64,000 nucleotides of DNA from an uncultured Collinsella sp. (GTDB lineage Bacteria; Actinomycetota; Coriobacteriia; Coriobacteriales; Coriobacteriaceae): NCBI GenBank assembly GCA_900541885.1, contig UQKW01000002.1, positions 1 to 64,000 of the forward strand, in the 5' to 3' direction. Shown here piece by piece: positions 8,166-15,795 of this stretch (positions are counted from its first letter, which is position 1; every line of letters starts with the position of its first letter). The notes beneath the pieces are model-generated. The model had not been told where the DNA came from, searched no databases, and saw only the letters and a list, made by a program, of their open reading frames with translations. A program made the position numbers and the translations under genes.

Positions 8166-9443
8166 TTGTTTGAATGTGAACTACCGTTTGACCATAAGAC
8201 GTTGCATCTAGAGCTCGAGGATAAGAACTTCGCGGGTGTGATGGAAGGTCATCAAAACGAGTTTAAGACTACAAAATCGCAGGAAGAGCTGGTAGAGGAG
8301 TCGCTTGCCAACCCTTATGGCTCACCTTCGCTCGAGGAGCTTTGTGCTGGCAAGAAGGATATCGTCATCATTAGCTCCGACCATACGCGCCCCGTTCCCT
8401 CGCGTGTGACGATGCCTATTCTGCTGCATCACATCCACTCCGCTGCGCCTGAGGCACGCGTTCGCATTCTGGTTGCTACGGGTATGCATCGTCCGTCGAC
8501 GCACGAGGAGCTCGTCAACAAGTACGGCGAGGAGATCGTTGCCAACGAGGAAATCGTTATGCACGTCGCGACTGATGACAGCATGATGAAAAAGATCGGC
8601 ACCCTGCCTTCTGGTGGCGAGTGCATCATCAACAAGATTGCCGTCGATTGCGATCTGCTGCTTGCCGAGGGCTTTATTGAGCCGCACTTCTTTGCTGGTT
8701 TCTCTGGTAGCCGCAAGTCCGTCTTGCCTGGCATCGCCAGCTACAAGACCATCATGTACAACCACAACGGTCAGTTTGTGAACGATTCCCATTCGCGTGC
8801 TGGCAACCTGTGCCACAACCACGTGAGCGAGGACATGTTTGCCGCTGCCGAGATGGCTCACCTTGCCTTTGTGCTGAACGTTGTGCTCAACGGCAAGCAC
8901 GAGGTCATTGGCTCCTTTGCCGGCGACATCCACAAGGCACACGAGGCTGGCTGCGAGTTCGTGAAGAGCCTTGCCGGCGTTGAGCCCGTCGAGTGCGAGA
9001 TCGCCATCACCACCAACGGCGGCTACCCGCTCGACCAGAACATCTACCAGGCCGTGAAGGGCATGTGCTCTGCCGAGGCTACGCTTCCCGAGGGTGGCGT
9101 GATCATCGACGTCGCCGGTTGTGCCGACGGTCACGGTGGCGAGGGCTTCTATCACAACATCGCCGACAACGATCCGGCGGAGTTTGAGCGCGCCTGCATC
9201 GATCGTCCTAAGGACGAGACCCTGCCCGATCAGTGGACGAGCCAAATCTTCGCCCGCATTCTGGCGCATCACCCTGTGATCATGGTCACCGACCTGTGCG
9301 ATCACCAGATGCTCAAGGATATGCACATGACGCCGGTCAACACTATCGAGGAGGCGCTCAAGCTCGCCTTTGAGATGAAGGGTGCCGATGCCAAGGTAGC
9401 AGTTATTCCCGATGGTCTGGGCGTTGTTGTCGCGCAGCACTAG
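8166..9443 (+). CDS. larA: Nickel-pincer lactate racemase family protein LarA
   Basis: A 425-residue cytoplasmic enzyme of the LarA family, which interconverts D- and L-lactate or related 2-hydroxy acids with a nickel-pincer nucleotide cofactor. Key segments are SDHTRPVPSR, ATGMHRPST and EPHFFAGFSGSRKSVLPG. By alignment to Lactobacillus LarA, its His and Lys match His174 and the cofactor-bearing Lys184, and YNH sixteen residues on matches His200. QAVK later matches the substrate-site Gln/Lys pair. The best start is TTG at 8166 behind GGAAGAGGG, giving the usual length. Earlier in-frame starts would add an unconserved tail. The adjacent aquaglyceroporin and the convergent larB/larC genes support lactate as substrate. 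Confidence 0.88.
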   Translation: MFECELPFDHKTLHLELEDKNFAGVMEGHQNEFKTTKSQEELVEESLANPYGSPSLEELCAGKKDIVIISSDHTRPVPSRVTMPILLHHIHSAAPEARVRILVATGMHRPSTHEELVNKYGEEIVANEEIVMHVATDDSMMKKIGTLPSGGECIINKIAVDCDLLLAEGFIEPHFFAGFSGSRKSVLPGIASYKTIMYNHNGQFVNDSHSRAGNLCHNHVSEDMFAAAEMAHLAFVLNVVLNGKHEVIGSFAGDIHKAHEAGCEFVKSLAGVEPVECEIAITTNGGYPLDQNIYQAVKGMCSAEATLPEGGVIIDVAGCADGHGGEGFYHNIADNDPAEFERACIDRPKDETLPDQWTSQIFARILAHHPVIMVTDLCDHQMLKDMHMTPVNTIEEALKLAFEMKGADAKVAVIPDGLGVVVAQH

Positions 9444-9492
9444 TGCGCGGCCTAAACGAATCGTTTATAACCGACAAGAAAGATAAGGTTTT

Positions 9493-10224
9493 ATGCTTAC
9501 CAAACTCCTCTGCGAATTCGGCGCAACGGCCCTCATGATCATCTTTGGCGTGGGCGTGCACTGCGATACCGTGCTCAAGGGCACCAAGTATCAGGGCTCC
9601 GGCCATATGTTTGCCATCACCACCTGGTCTTTTGGCATCTCGGTCTGCCTGTTTGTCTTTGGCGGCGCCGTGTGCATGAACCCGGCTATGGTGCTTGCCC
9701 AGTGCATCGTAGGCCTGGTGCCGTGGAGCAGCTGCATCCCCTTCATGATTGCCGATATGCTCGGCGGCTTTGTGGGCGCCGTAATCGCTTGGCTTATGTA
9801 TGCCGATGAGTTTAAGGCTTCCGAGGGCGTCGTCGACCCCATTGCCCAGCGCAACATCTTCTCGACCAACCCCACCACCGAGGGCACCAACTATGCCCGT
9901 AACTTCTTCTGCGAGGCTATCTGCACCTTCGTGTTCATCAGCGCCATCCTTGCTGCCGCTAACCGTGCCGGCGAGAACGTTTTGATGCTCGCTATCTGCG
10001 TCGGTCTGATCGTTTGGGCCGTTGGTATGGGCATGGGCGGCATCACTGGCTTCGCCATGAACCAGGCTCGTGACCTTGGTCCTCGCATGGCCTATCAGGT
10101 GCTGCCGATTAAGAACAAGGCTGACAACAACTGGAAGTACGGCCTGCTCGTTCCTGGCATCGCGCCGTTTGTCGGTGCCGCTCTGGCCGCGCTGTTTGTG
10201 CATGGTTTCTTGGGCATGTTCTAG
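9493..10224 (+). CDS. MIP-family channel (LarD/GlpF-like) with NQA second motif
   Basis: A 243-residue aquaporin/aquaglyceroporin with six membrane helices and two half-helices. The first pore motif is intact (CMNPAMVLAQ). The second, normally NPA, reads NQA within FAMNQARDLGPR (codons 10060-10068). It follows larA by 49 bases in the same direction. In lactobacilli a MIP channel (LarD) encoded with larA moves lactic acid, so the same role is inferred here; glycerol or water are alternatives. The ATG at 9493 follows an AAGG. A nested palindromic element follows the stop codon. Confidence 0.85.
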   Translation: MLTKLLCEFGATALMIIFGVGVHCDTVLKGTKYQGSGHMFAITTWSFGISVCLFVFGGAVCMNPAMVLAQCIVGLVPWSSCIPFMIADMLGGFVGAVIAWLMYADEFKASEGVVDPIAQRNIFSTNPTTEGTNYARNFFCEAICTFVFISAILAAANRAGENVLMLAICVGLIVWAVGMGMGGITGFAMNQARDLGPRMAYQVLPIKNKADNNWKYGLLVPGIAPFVGAALAALFVHGFLGMF

Positions 10225-10250
10225 TCTGAGGCTACATAGTTGTCCGCTGG

Positions 10251-10365
10251 CCGCATGGGGTAACTTCCCAGCGCGTCCTCGGACATGCGAAAAGGCTCGC
10301 TGCGCACTTTGTGCGGCGAGCCTTTTTGCGTCCTGCGGAGTGCGCTGGGAAGTTACCCCATGCGG
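10251..10365. repeat. Nested palindromic element, copy 2
   Basis: The outer arms 10251-10274 and 10342-10365 are perfectly complementary over 24 bp and flank a 67-base core (10275-10341). The core matches that of the copy at 7658-7784: GTCC, GGACATGC, CTCGCTGCGCACTT, GTGCGGCGAG and GCGTCCTGCGGAGT are shared in order. The arms differ in sequence from copy 1. It lies between the convergent MIP-channel and tetR genes. Confidence 0.85.
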
Positions 10366-10503
10366 ACGGCTGCTGGGTCTTTGTTGCGTTGGAACAAGCA
10401 ACCCAACATATATCTGAATTTGGATGTGAGGGGCGTTTTGCTGTTGGGGGCGTTGAGATGAGGGCGATACTTTGGGAAGGGATGACGCCTTGGGAGGAGG
10501 CGT

Positions 10504-11043
10504 CTATCTGAAGAGGGGCTTTATGGCTGATAGGTAGTCTTTGGCTACGTCGGCTTTGTCTGCTTGGAAGTTGTGCCAGGCCCACCATTGGACCATTCCT
10601 ACGAAGCTTGAGGCTATGTGGTGTAGTAGGAAGCTTCGGTCCATGGTGGCGGCGGGGCCGTTTGGGTCGGTGGGGACGGTTTCGGCTGCTCGTGACATGA
10701 TGGTCTTGCGTAGGCAGTCGGCGAAGACGCGTGAGCCGGCGCCGGCTACGAGGGCCCGGACGCCCTGGCGACGTTCCCAGAGGTTGTTGAGGATATGCTC
10801 GACCTGCACGAGTGGGTCGTCGAGCGGTGTACCATCGTCGTCGAGGGCATGGGTGCAGATGTCGCTCACGAGCTCGGATAGTAGGTCGTCTTTGCTCTTA
10901 AAGAGGCCGTAGAATGTCGCGCGGCCTACGTGAGCGCGCGCGATGATGTCGCCGACGGTGATCTTGCCGTAGTCCTCCTCGCGAAGGAGCTCAGAAAACG
11001 CCGTGACAATAGCGGCGCGGCTTTTGGTTTTGCGGGCATCCAT
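10504..11043 (-). CDS. TetR-family transcriptional regulator
   Basis: A 179-residue repressor-type protein. The N-terminal 50 residues form a TetR helix-turn-helix, with TVGDIIARAHVGRATFYGLF as the recognition region. The C-terminal ligand domain is unassigned. Its ATG at 11043 lies two bases beyond the larC stop codon, so it is probably the third gene of a larB-larC-tetR transcript, possibly translationally coupled. Inference: it controls the lar locus, perhaps through one of the two palindromes upstream of larB. Confidence 0.85.
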   Translation of the reverse strand: MDARKTKSRAAIVTAFSELLREEDYGKITVGDIIARAHVGRATFYGLFKSKDDLLSELVSDICTHALDDDGTPLDDPLVQVEHILNNLWERRQGVRALVAGAGSRVFADCLRKTIMSRAAETVPTDPNGPAATMDRSFLLHHIASSFVGMVQWWAWHNFQADKADVAKDYLSAIKPLFR

Positions 11044-11045
11044 GG

Positions 11046-11963
11046 CTATGCGTCCACGTGAACAAGCAGGCAACGGAGCGTGCCGGAGCAGCCCTCGTAG
11101 GGGCGCTTACCGGCGCCGTAGCCGACGGCCTCGATGCGGTAGCGTGAGGGCAGTTGGTCGGACGTGCGCAGTGCGGCGACGATGGCGGCGCCCGTGGGCG
11201 TCACGAGCTCGCCGGAGACCGGTGCGGGCGTGAGGGCGATATTGCCTGCTTGGCATAGGTTGACGACGGCGGGCACCGGGATGGGCATAAGGCCGTGGGC
11301 ACAGTGGATGGTGCCGTGACCCTCGGAGAACGACTCGACGACAATATCCTCGATGCCCAGGTCATCGAGGCAGATGGCGACCGAGCAGATGTCAACGATG
11401 GAGTCGACGGCGCCCACCTCGTGGAACATGACGGTCTCGGGCGTTTTGCCGTGGGCCTTGGCCTCGGCGGCGGCGAGCGCGGTAAAGATGGCGAGCGCGC
11501 GACGCTTGGCGCCATCACTCATCTGCGAATTCTCGATTATTTCCGTGACGTCGGCTAGCGAGCGGTGATGATGATGGTGGGCGTGATGGTGGTCCTCGTG
11601 CTCATGGGCGTGGCCCTCATGGTCATGCTCGTGGCAGTGCTCGTGTTCGTGTTCGTCATGGTCATGATGGTGGTGCTCATGCTCATGTGTGTGCTCGGTG
11701 CCCGCTTCGTTGCCGTAGAGCCAGGCCATGTCGTGGTCATGGTTCTCGAGCTCCTCTGCCAGCCGAACGTCAAAGTCGCAGGCGTCGATGCCATGCTTGT
11801 TTACGCGTGTAACGGCAATCTCAAAGTCGCCGACCGGAAGCGTGGCGAGCTGCTCGCGCAGATGCTCCTCGCTGGCGCCCAGGTCGAGCAGGGCCGCGAC
11901 GGTCATGTCGCCGCTGATGCCCGAGGTGCCGTCGATGATAAGCGTGTGCTGATGGTTGGACAT
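11046..11963 (-). CDS. larC: LarC-type nickel-pincer cofactor nickelochelatase, N-terminal domain form
   Basis: A 305-residue protein matching the N-terminal part of LarC, the CTP-dependent enzyme that inserts nickel into the pincer cofactor. It begins LIIDGTSGISGDMTVAALLD and ends with GYGAGKRPYEGCSGTLR. A strongly histidine-rich stretch (about residues 75-135, dozens of His mixed with Asp and Glu) is a nickel-storage or delivery loop. In full-length LarC the GYGAG segment leads into a second domain (LarC2), which is not encoded here because tetR begins two bases on. The start has GGAGC upstream, 10 bases after larB. Confidence 0.85.
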   Translation of the reverse strand: MSNHQHTLIIDGTSGISGDMTVAALLDLGASEEHLREQLATLPVGDFEIAVTRVNKHGIDACDFDVRLAEELENHDHDMAWLYGNEAGTEHTHEHEHHHHDHDEHEHEHCHEHDHEGHAHEHEDHHHAHHHHHRSLADVTEIIENSQMSDGAKRRALAIFTALAAAEAKAHGKTPETVMFHEVGAVDSIVDICSVAICLDDLGIEDIVVESFSEGHGTIHCAHGLMPIPVPAVVNLCQAGNIALTPAPVSGELVTPTGAAIVAALRTSDQLPSRYRIEAVGYGAGKRPYEGCSGTLRCLLVHVDA

Positions 11964-11973
11964 GGAATGCTCC

Positions 11974-12756
11974 TTAACGGGCGCAGGGCGTGCCGGCGCT
12001 CAGATGATTGATAAGACTTGCCTGGTAGGCGGCACCAAAGCCGTTGTCGATGTTGACAACCGAAACGCCGCTGGCGCAGGAGTTGAGCATGGCGAGCAGC
12101 GCGGCTACGCCGCCAAAGCTTGCGCCATAGCCCACGCTGGTGGGGACGGCGATGACCGGACAGCTCACCAGGCCGCCGATAACGCTCGCCAACGCGCCCT
12201 CCATGCCGGCGACGGCAATGATCACCTGCGCCTGGGCAAGTTCCTCAGCATGAGCGAGCAGGCGGTGCAGGCCGGCGACACCCACGTCGTAGAGGCGATC
12301 GACCTCGTTGCCGTAGAACTCGGCCGTCAGTGCCGCCTCTTCGGCGACGGGCAGGTCGCTCGTACCGGCGCAGGCGACGACAACGCGTCCGTTGCCGGTG
12401 GGGGAGGGCTTGCCACCCACCAGGGCGAGCTGGGCGTCCGGGACATATCCCAGGTCGATGTCATTGCCGAGAAGCTCAGCGGTGCGCGCGGCTTTTTCGG
12501 CATCCAGGCGCGTGACCAGGATGCGCTCCTGGCCGGCATCGCGCAGCGCTTCGATAATGGCAGCAATTTGCTCGGCGGTTTTACCGGCACCGTAGACAAC
12601 CTCGCCGGCTCCCTGGCGCACTCCGCGCGAAAGATCGAGCTGTGCAAAGCCCAGGTCGGCGGTCGGCGCCGTCTGGATGCGCGTGAGGGCATCGGCCGGC
12701 GTAATGCTTCCGTCTGCCACGTCACTTAGCAATTGCTCAAGATCTCGTTTGTCCAT
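11974..12756 (-). CDS. larB: LarB, pyridinium-3,5-biscarboxylic acid mononucleotide synthase
   Basis: A 260-residue LarB-family protein related to PurE/AIR carboxylase. LarB carboxylates and cleaves nicotinic acid adenine dinucleotide, the first step of nickel-pincer cofactor synthesis. The N-terminal RDLEQLLSDVADGSITPADA helix is typical, as are VVACAGTSDLPVAEEA and AVAGMEGALASVIGGLVSCP leading to VPTSVGYGASFGG. The start is ATG at 12756 with AAGGGAAC upstream; an upstream in-frame start would add 11 unconserved residues. It is the first gene of the larB-larC-tetR unit. Confidence 0.92.
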   Translation of the reverse strand: MDKRDLEQLLSDVADGSITPADALTRIQTAPTADLGFAQLDLSRGVRQGAGEVVYGAGKTAEQIAAIIEALRDAGQERILVTRLDAEKAARTAELLGNDIDLGYVPDAQLALVGGKPSPTGNGRVVVACAGTSDLPVAEEAALTAEFYGNEVDRLYDVGVAGLHRLLAHAEELAQAQVIIAVAGMEGALASVIGGLVSCPVIAVPTSVGYGASFGGVAALLAMLNSCASGVSVVNIDNGFGAAYQASLINHLSAGTPCAR

Positions 12757-12800
12757 ATAAGTTCCCTTCGACGCAGAAAAGTTTAGCACGCGAAGGGTTG

Positions 12801-12832
12801 TTTCCGAACATTAGAGCATAATTGTTCGGAAA
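12801..12832. promoter_or_regulatory. Inverted repeat upstream of larB, possible operator
   Basis: TTTCCGAACA (12801-12810) and TGTTCGGAAA (12823-12832) are perfect 10-bp arms around a 12-base spacer. The site is about 45-75 bases before larB. It may bind the TetR encoded in the same unit, or another regulator. Confidence 0.55.
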
Positions 12833-12848
12833 TCTGACATGTCAGATT
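12831..12848. promoter_or_regulatory. 18-bp perfect palindrome upstream of larB
   Basis: AATCTGACATGTCAGATT is a perfect palindrome without spacer, directly abutting the previous inverted repeat. It lies between the serB stop and larB and could be an operator. TetR operators are often of this size. Confidence 0.55.
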
Positions 12849-12872
12849 AGATGAAGTTGTGAAGCAAACTGA

Positions 12873-13508
12873 CTAGTCACGCAGGATGATGTCCATGGCG
12901 AGCATCAGGTTGCGCTCGTCGATGGCAAACGGGGCGGCCTCGCGCGTCTTGGGCTTGGCGCAAAACGCGATGCCCGTGCCCGCGGCCTGAATCATGGGGA
13001 TGTCGTTGGCGCCGTCGCCGATCGCGACGGTGTGGGCCATATCGACGCCGCACTCAACTGCCCAATCCAGCAGCTGGATGAGCTTGGATTCCTTGGTCAC
13101 GATGTCGGCAGCCAACTTACCGGTGAGCTTGCCGTCTACGACCTCCAGGCGGTTCGCTAGACAAAAATCGATGCCCGCAGCGGCCACGATCTTATCGGCG
13201 ACCTCGTGGAAGCCGCCGCTTACCACGCCGACCTTCCAGCCCTTGCTGTGCGCCGAGCGCACAAGCTCCAGCGCGCCGGGGGTAAACGTCACGCGCGCAA
13301 AGGTGCGCTCGAACACGCTCTCGTCCAGGCCGGCAAGCAGCCCCACGCGCTCCTCGAGCGCCTGCTTAAAGTCAAGCTCGCCGCGCATGGCGCGCTCGGT
13401 GATCTGCGCTACCTGCTTGCCCACGCCGGCCTCCTCGCCCAACAGGTCGATGACCTCCTGGTTGATGAGCGTAGAGTCGATATCCATAACGATGAGGCGT
13501 GCAGTCAT
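12873..13508 (-). CDS. serB: Phosphoserine phosphatase
   Basis: A 211-residue HAD-superfamily phosphatase that performs the last step of serine synthesis. The three HAD motifs are clear: nucleophile motif MDIDSTLINQEV, motif II VVSGGF, and motif III with metal ligands GDGANDIPMIQAAG. The length fits the short SerB form without an ACT domain. The ATG at 13508 has GGAAAGG upstream and is preferred to an earlier in-frame start that lacks conservation. It is divergent from aspS. Confidence 0.93.
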   Translation of the reverse strand: MTARLIVMDIDSTLINQEVIDLLGEEAGVGKQVAQITERAMRGELDFKQALEERVGLLAGLDESVFERTFARVTFTPGALELVRSAHSKGWKVGVVSGGFHEVADKIVAAAGIDFCLANRLEVVDGKLTGKLAADIVTKESKLIQLLDWAVECGVDMAHTVAIGDGANDIPMIQAAGTGIAFCAKPKTREAAPFAIDERNLMLAMDIILRD

Positions 13509-13712
13509 GGCGGGCCTTTCCGAGTGCAGTTGTATTGGGGCACATTGTCGCACGCGGCGCGCCTTGGCGACGGCCACGGCGCATCAATTGTTTCGTCTCC
13601 GTCAAGTCTTTGGGTAAGAGCTACTTTTTCGCGGCACATCGACGCGGGTGCGATAACATAGAACGCCATGTCTGGCTGCGCGGTTTACGCAGGCTGGGCA
13701 AATCTGTACGAC

Positions 13713-13737
13713 GCCGCCCGGAACGACACGGGGCGGC
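13713..13737 (+). other. Leader hairpin of aspS
   Basis: GCCGCCC (13713-13719) pairs with GGGCGGC (13731-13737). No T-tract follows. It lies 12 bases before the aspS ribosome binding site. Confidence 0.35.
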
Positions 13738-13764
13738 ACAGATCCATAAAGGAGGATCACTGGT

Positions 13765-15552
13765 ATGAGCCAGACCCGTCCCATCGATGAGCATTCCATG
13801 CACACCCGTACCTGCGGCGAGCTTCGCTTCGAGAACGTGGGCGAAGAGGTCACCCTCACCGGTTGGGTGAGCCGTCGCCGTGACCACGGCGGCCTTATTT
13901 TCTGCGACCTTCGCGACCGCGAGGGCATCACGCAGCTCACCTTCGACCCCGAGCACTCCGACGGCGACGCCTTTAAGATCGCCGAGACTATGCGTCCCGA
14001 GTGGCCCATCAAGATCCACGGCGTCGTGCGCTCCCGTGGCGAGGAGACCACCAACGCCAAGCTCGCGACCGGCGAGATCGAGGTCCTGACCGACCACGCC
14101 GAGGTGCTCAACACGTCTGTCACCCCGCCTTTCCAGATCGAGGACGGCATCGAGACCAGCGAGGACACCCGTCTGCGCTATCGCTATTTGGACCTCCGCC
14201 GTCCCGAGATGATGGCCAACCTCAAGCTGCGCTCCGACTTTACCTTTGCCATTCGCGAGGCGCTGCACAACCGTGAGTTCATGGAGGTCGAGACGCCCTC
14301 CCTGTTCAAGTCCACGCCCGAGGGCGCCCGCGACTTCATCGTTCCCAGCCGTATTCAGCCGGGTAACTTCTACGCCCTGCCGCAGTCCCCGCAGCTCCTG
14401 AAGCAGCTGCTCATGGTCGGTGGCGTTGAGCGCTACTACCAGGTCGCCAAGTGCTTCCGCGACGAGGACCTGCGTGCCGACCGTCAGCCCGAGTTCACCC
14501 AGGTCGATATCGAGATGTCCTTCGTGGACCAGAACGATGTCATGAGCGCGCTCGAAGAGGTCTTGGCCGATGCCTTCGGCCGCTTGGGCGTCGAGATGCC
14601 CACGCCGTTGCGTCGCATGAACTACTGGGAGGCCATGGACACCTATGGCTCCGACAAGCCCGATACCCGCTATGGTATGCACCTGGTCGACCTGACCGAC
14701 ATCTTTGCCAACTCCAAGTTCAAGGTCTTTGCGACTGCCGCAAACGAGGAGGGCTCTGTCGTCAAGGCCATCAACGCCAAGGGCGCCGGTGCCTGGGCAC
14801 GTGCCAAGATCGATAAGCTTGCCGGCGTGGCTTCCACGTTTGGCGCCAAGGGCCTGGCATGGATCGCCTTCCGCGAGGACGGCTCCATCAACAGCCCCAT
14901 CGTCAAGTTCTTCTCGGACGAGGAGATGGCGGCTCTGCGCGAGCGCATGGACGTCGAGCCCGGCGACCTTGTGATGTTCGCCGCCGGTCCGCGCCTGCTC
15001 TCTGACGAGATCCTGGGTGGCATGCGTTCTCACATGGCCAACGCGCTCGAGATCAAGCGCGAGGGCCACGACTTCCTGTGGGTCGTTAACTTCCCGCTGT
15101 TCCATTGGGACGAGGATCGCAAGGCTTACGCTGCCGAGCATCAGCCCTTCACCTTGCCGACCGAGACCGACATCGCCAAGATTGAGGCCGATCCGCTGGC
15201 AGCCGGTTCTTGCACCTACGACTTTGTCATGGACGGCTTTGAGGCCGGCGGCGGCGGTATGCGTATCCACAACGCCGAGATGCAGATGTCCATGCTCAAG
15301 CTCCTGGGCTTTACCGAGGAGCGCGCCGAGTCTCAGTTCGGCTTCCTCATGGAGGCGCTCAAGTTTGGTGCGCCCCCGATGGGCGGTTTCGCTCTGGGCC
15401 TGGACCGCGTGTGCATGTTGCTCACCGGCTCCGACTCCATCCGCGACGTCATGGCGTTCCCCAAGACGGCCAGCGGCTCCGATCTCATGTCGGGCGCCCC
15501 GAGTGCCGTTTCCGGCGCCCAGCTCAAGGACGTCAGCCTGCGCTTGATGTAG
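13765..15552 (+). CDS. aspS: Aspartyl-tRNA synthetase
   Basis: A 595-residue bacterial-type class IIb synthetase. An N-terminal OB-fold anticodon domain (TGWVSRRRDHGGLIFCDLRD) precedes class II motif 2, CFRDEDLRADRQPEFTQVD. A GAD-type insertion occupies roughly residues 290-410, and motif 3 is GFALGLDRVCMLLTG near the end. The length matches bacterial AspRS with the GAD domain. AAAGGAGG lies upstream of the ATG at 13765. Whether it is discriminating or also charges tRNA-Asn cannot be told from sequence alone. Confidence 0.97.
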   Translation: MSQTRPIDEHSMHTRTCGELRFENVGEEVTLTGWVSRRRDHGGLIFCDLRDREGITQLTFDPEHSDGDAFKIAETMRPEWPIKIHGVVRSRGEETTNAKLATGEIEVLTDHAEVLNTSVTPPFQIEDGIETSEDTRLRYRYLDLRRPEMMANLKLRSDFTFAIREALHNREFMEVETPSLFKSTPEGARDFIVPSRIQPGNFYALPQSPQLLKQLLMVGGVERYYQVAKCFRDEDLRADRQPEFTQVDIEMSFVDQNDVMSALEEVLADAFGRLGVEMPTPLRRMNYWEAMDTYGSDKPDTRYGMHLVDLTDIFANSKFKVFATAANEEGSVVKAINAKGAGAWARAKIDKLAGVASTFGAKGLAWIAFREDGSINSPIVKFFSDEEMAALRERMDVEPGDLVMFAAGPRLLSDEILGGMRSHMANALEIKREGHDFLWVVNFPLFHWDEDRKAYAAEHQPFTLPTETDIAKIEADPLAAGSCTYDFVMDGFEAGGGGMRIHNAEMQMSMLKLLGFTEERAESQFGFLMEALKFGAPPMGGFALGLDRVCMLLTGSDSIRDVMAFPKTASGSDLMSGAPSAVSGAQLKDVSLRLM

Positions 15553-15577
15553 GCGAGCGACTACATATTGCTTGCAA

Positions 15578-15610
15578 CGAGGGAAGGACGTGTGTCTTCC
15601 CTCGTTTTTT
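15578..15610 (+). terminator. aspS terminator
   Basis: CGAGGGAAG (15578-15586) pairs with CTTCCCTCG (15596-15604), followed by six T. A standard intrinsic terminator. Confidence 0.9.
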
Positions 15611-15682
15611 ATACGCCGAGATTGTGAGGGCTTGGGATGACCGGGCGTCGCGGAAAGCGCGACCCAGAATTCGGCAAAATAA

Positions 15683-15728
15683 TGGGGCACAGTTTCCGGT
15701 TGAGCTGTCTAACGGAAACTGTGCCCCA
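15683..15728. repeat. Palindrome with TGGGGCACAGTTTCCG arms
   Basis: A 16-bp perfect stem (15683-15698 with 15713-15728) with a 14-base loop lies between convergent aspS and the LacI-type gene. It is one of the GGGG(A/C)CA-containing intergenic palindromes of this genome. Confidence 0.8.
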
Positions 15729-15745
15729 GAACGAGCGCTCAAAAC

Positions 15746-15789
15746 GGGACAGGCTTTCCGCAACAACTGTCTGGCGAAAAGCCTGCCCC
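15746..15789. repeat. Palindrome with GGGACAGGCTTT arms
   Basis: The arms at 15746-15761 and 15774-15789 pair with two mismatches around a 12-base loop. It sits next to the preceding palindrome and just before the stop codon of the minus-strand regulator, so it may act as its terminator. Confidence 0.7.
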
Positions 15790-15795
15790 AGTTTC

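Noticed and set aside
11565..12011. Plus-strand open frame rich in Val, Met and Leu opposite larC
   Set aside because: It is the antisense of the histidine-rich loop and has no ribosome binding site or family resemblance.
13621..15690. Minus-strand frame of 689 codons opposite aspS
   Set aside because: Antisense shadow; the plus-strand product has all class II synthetase motifs.
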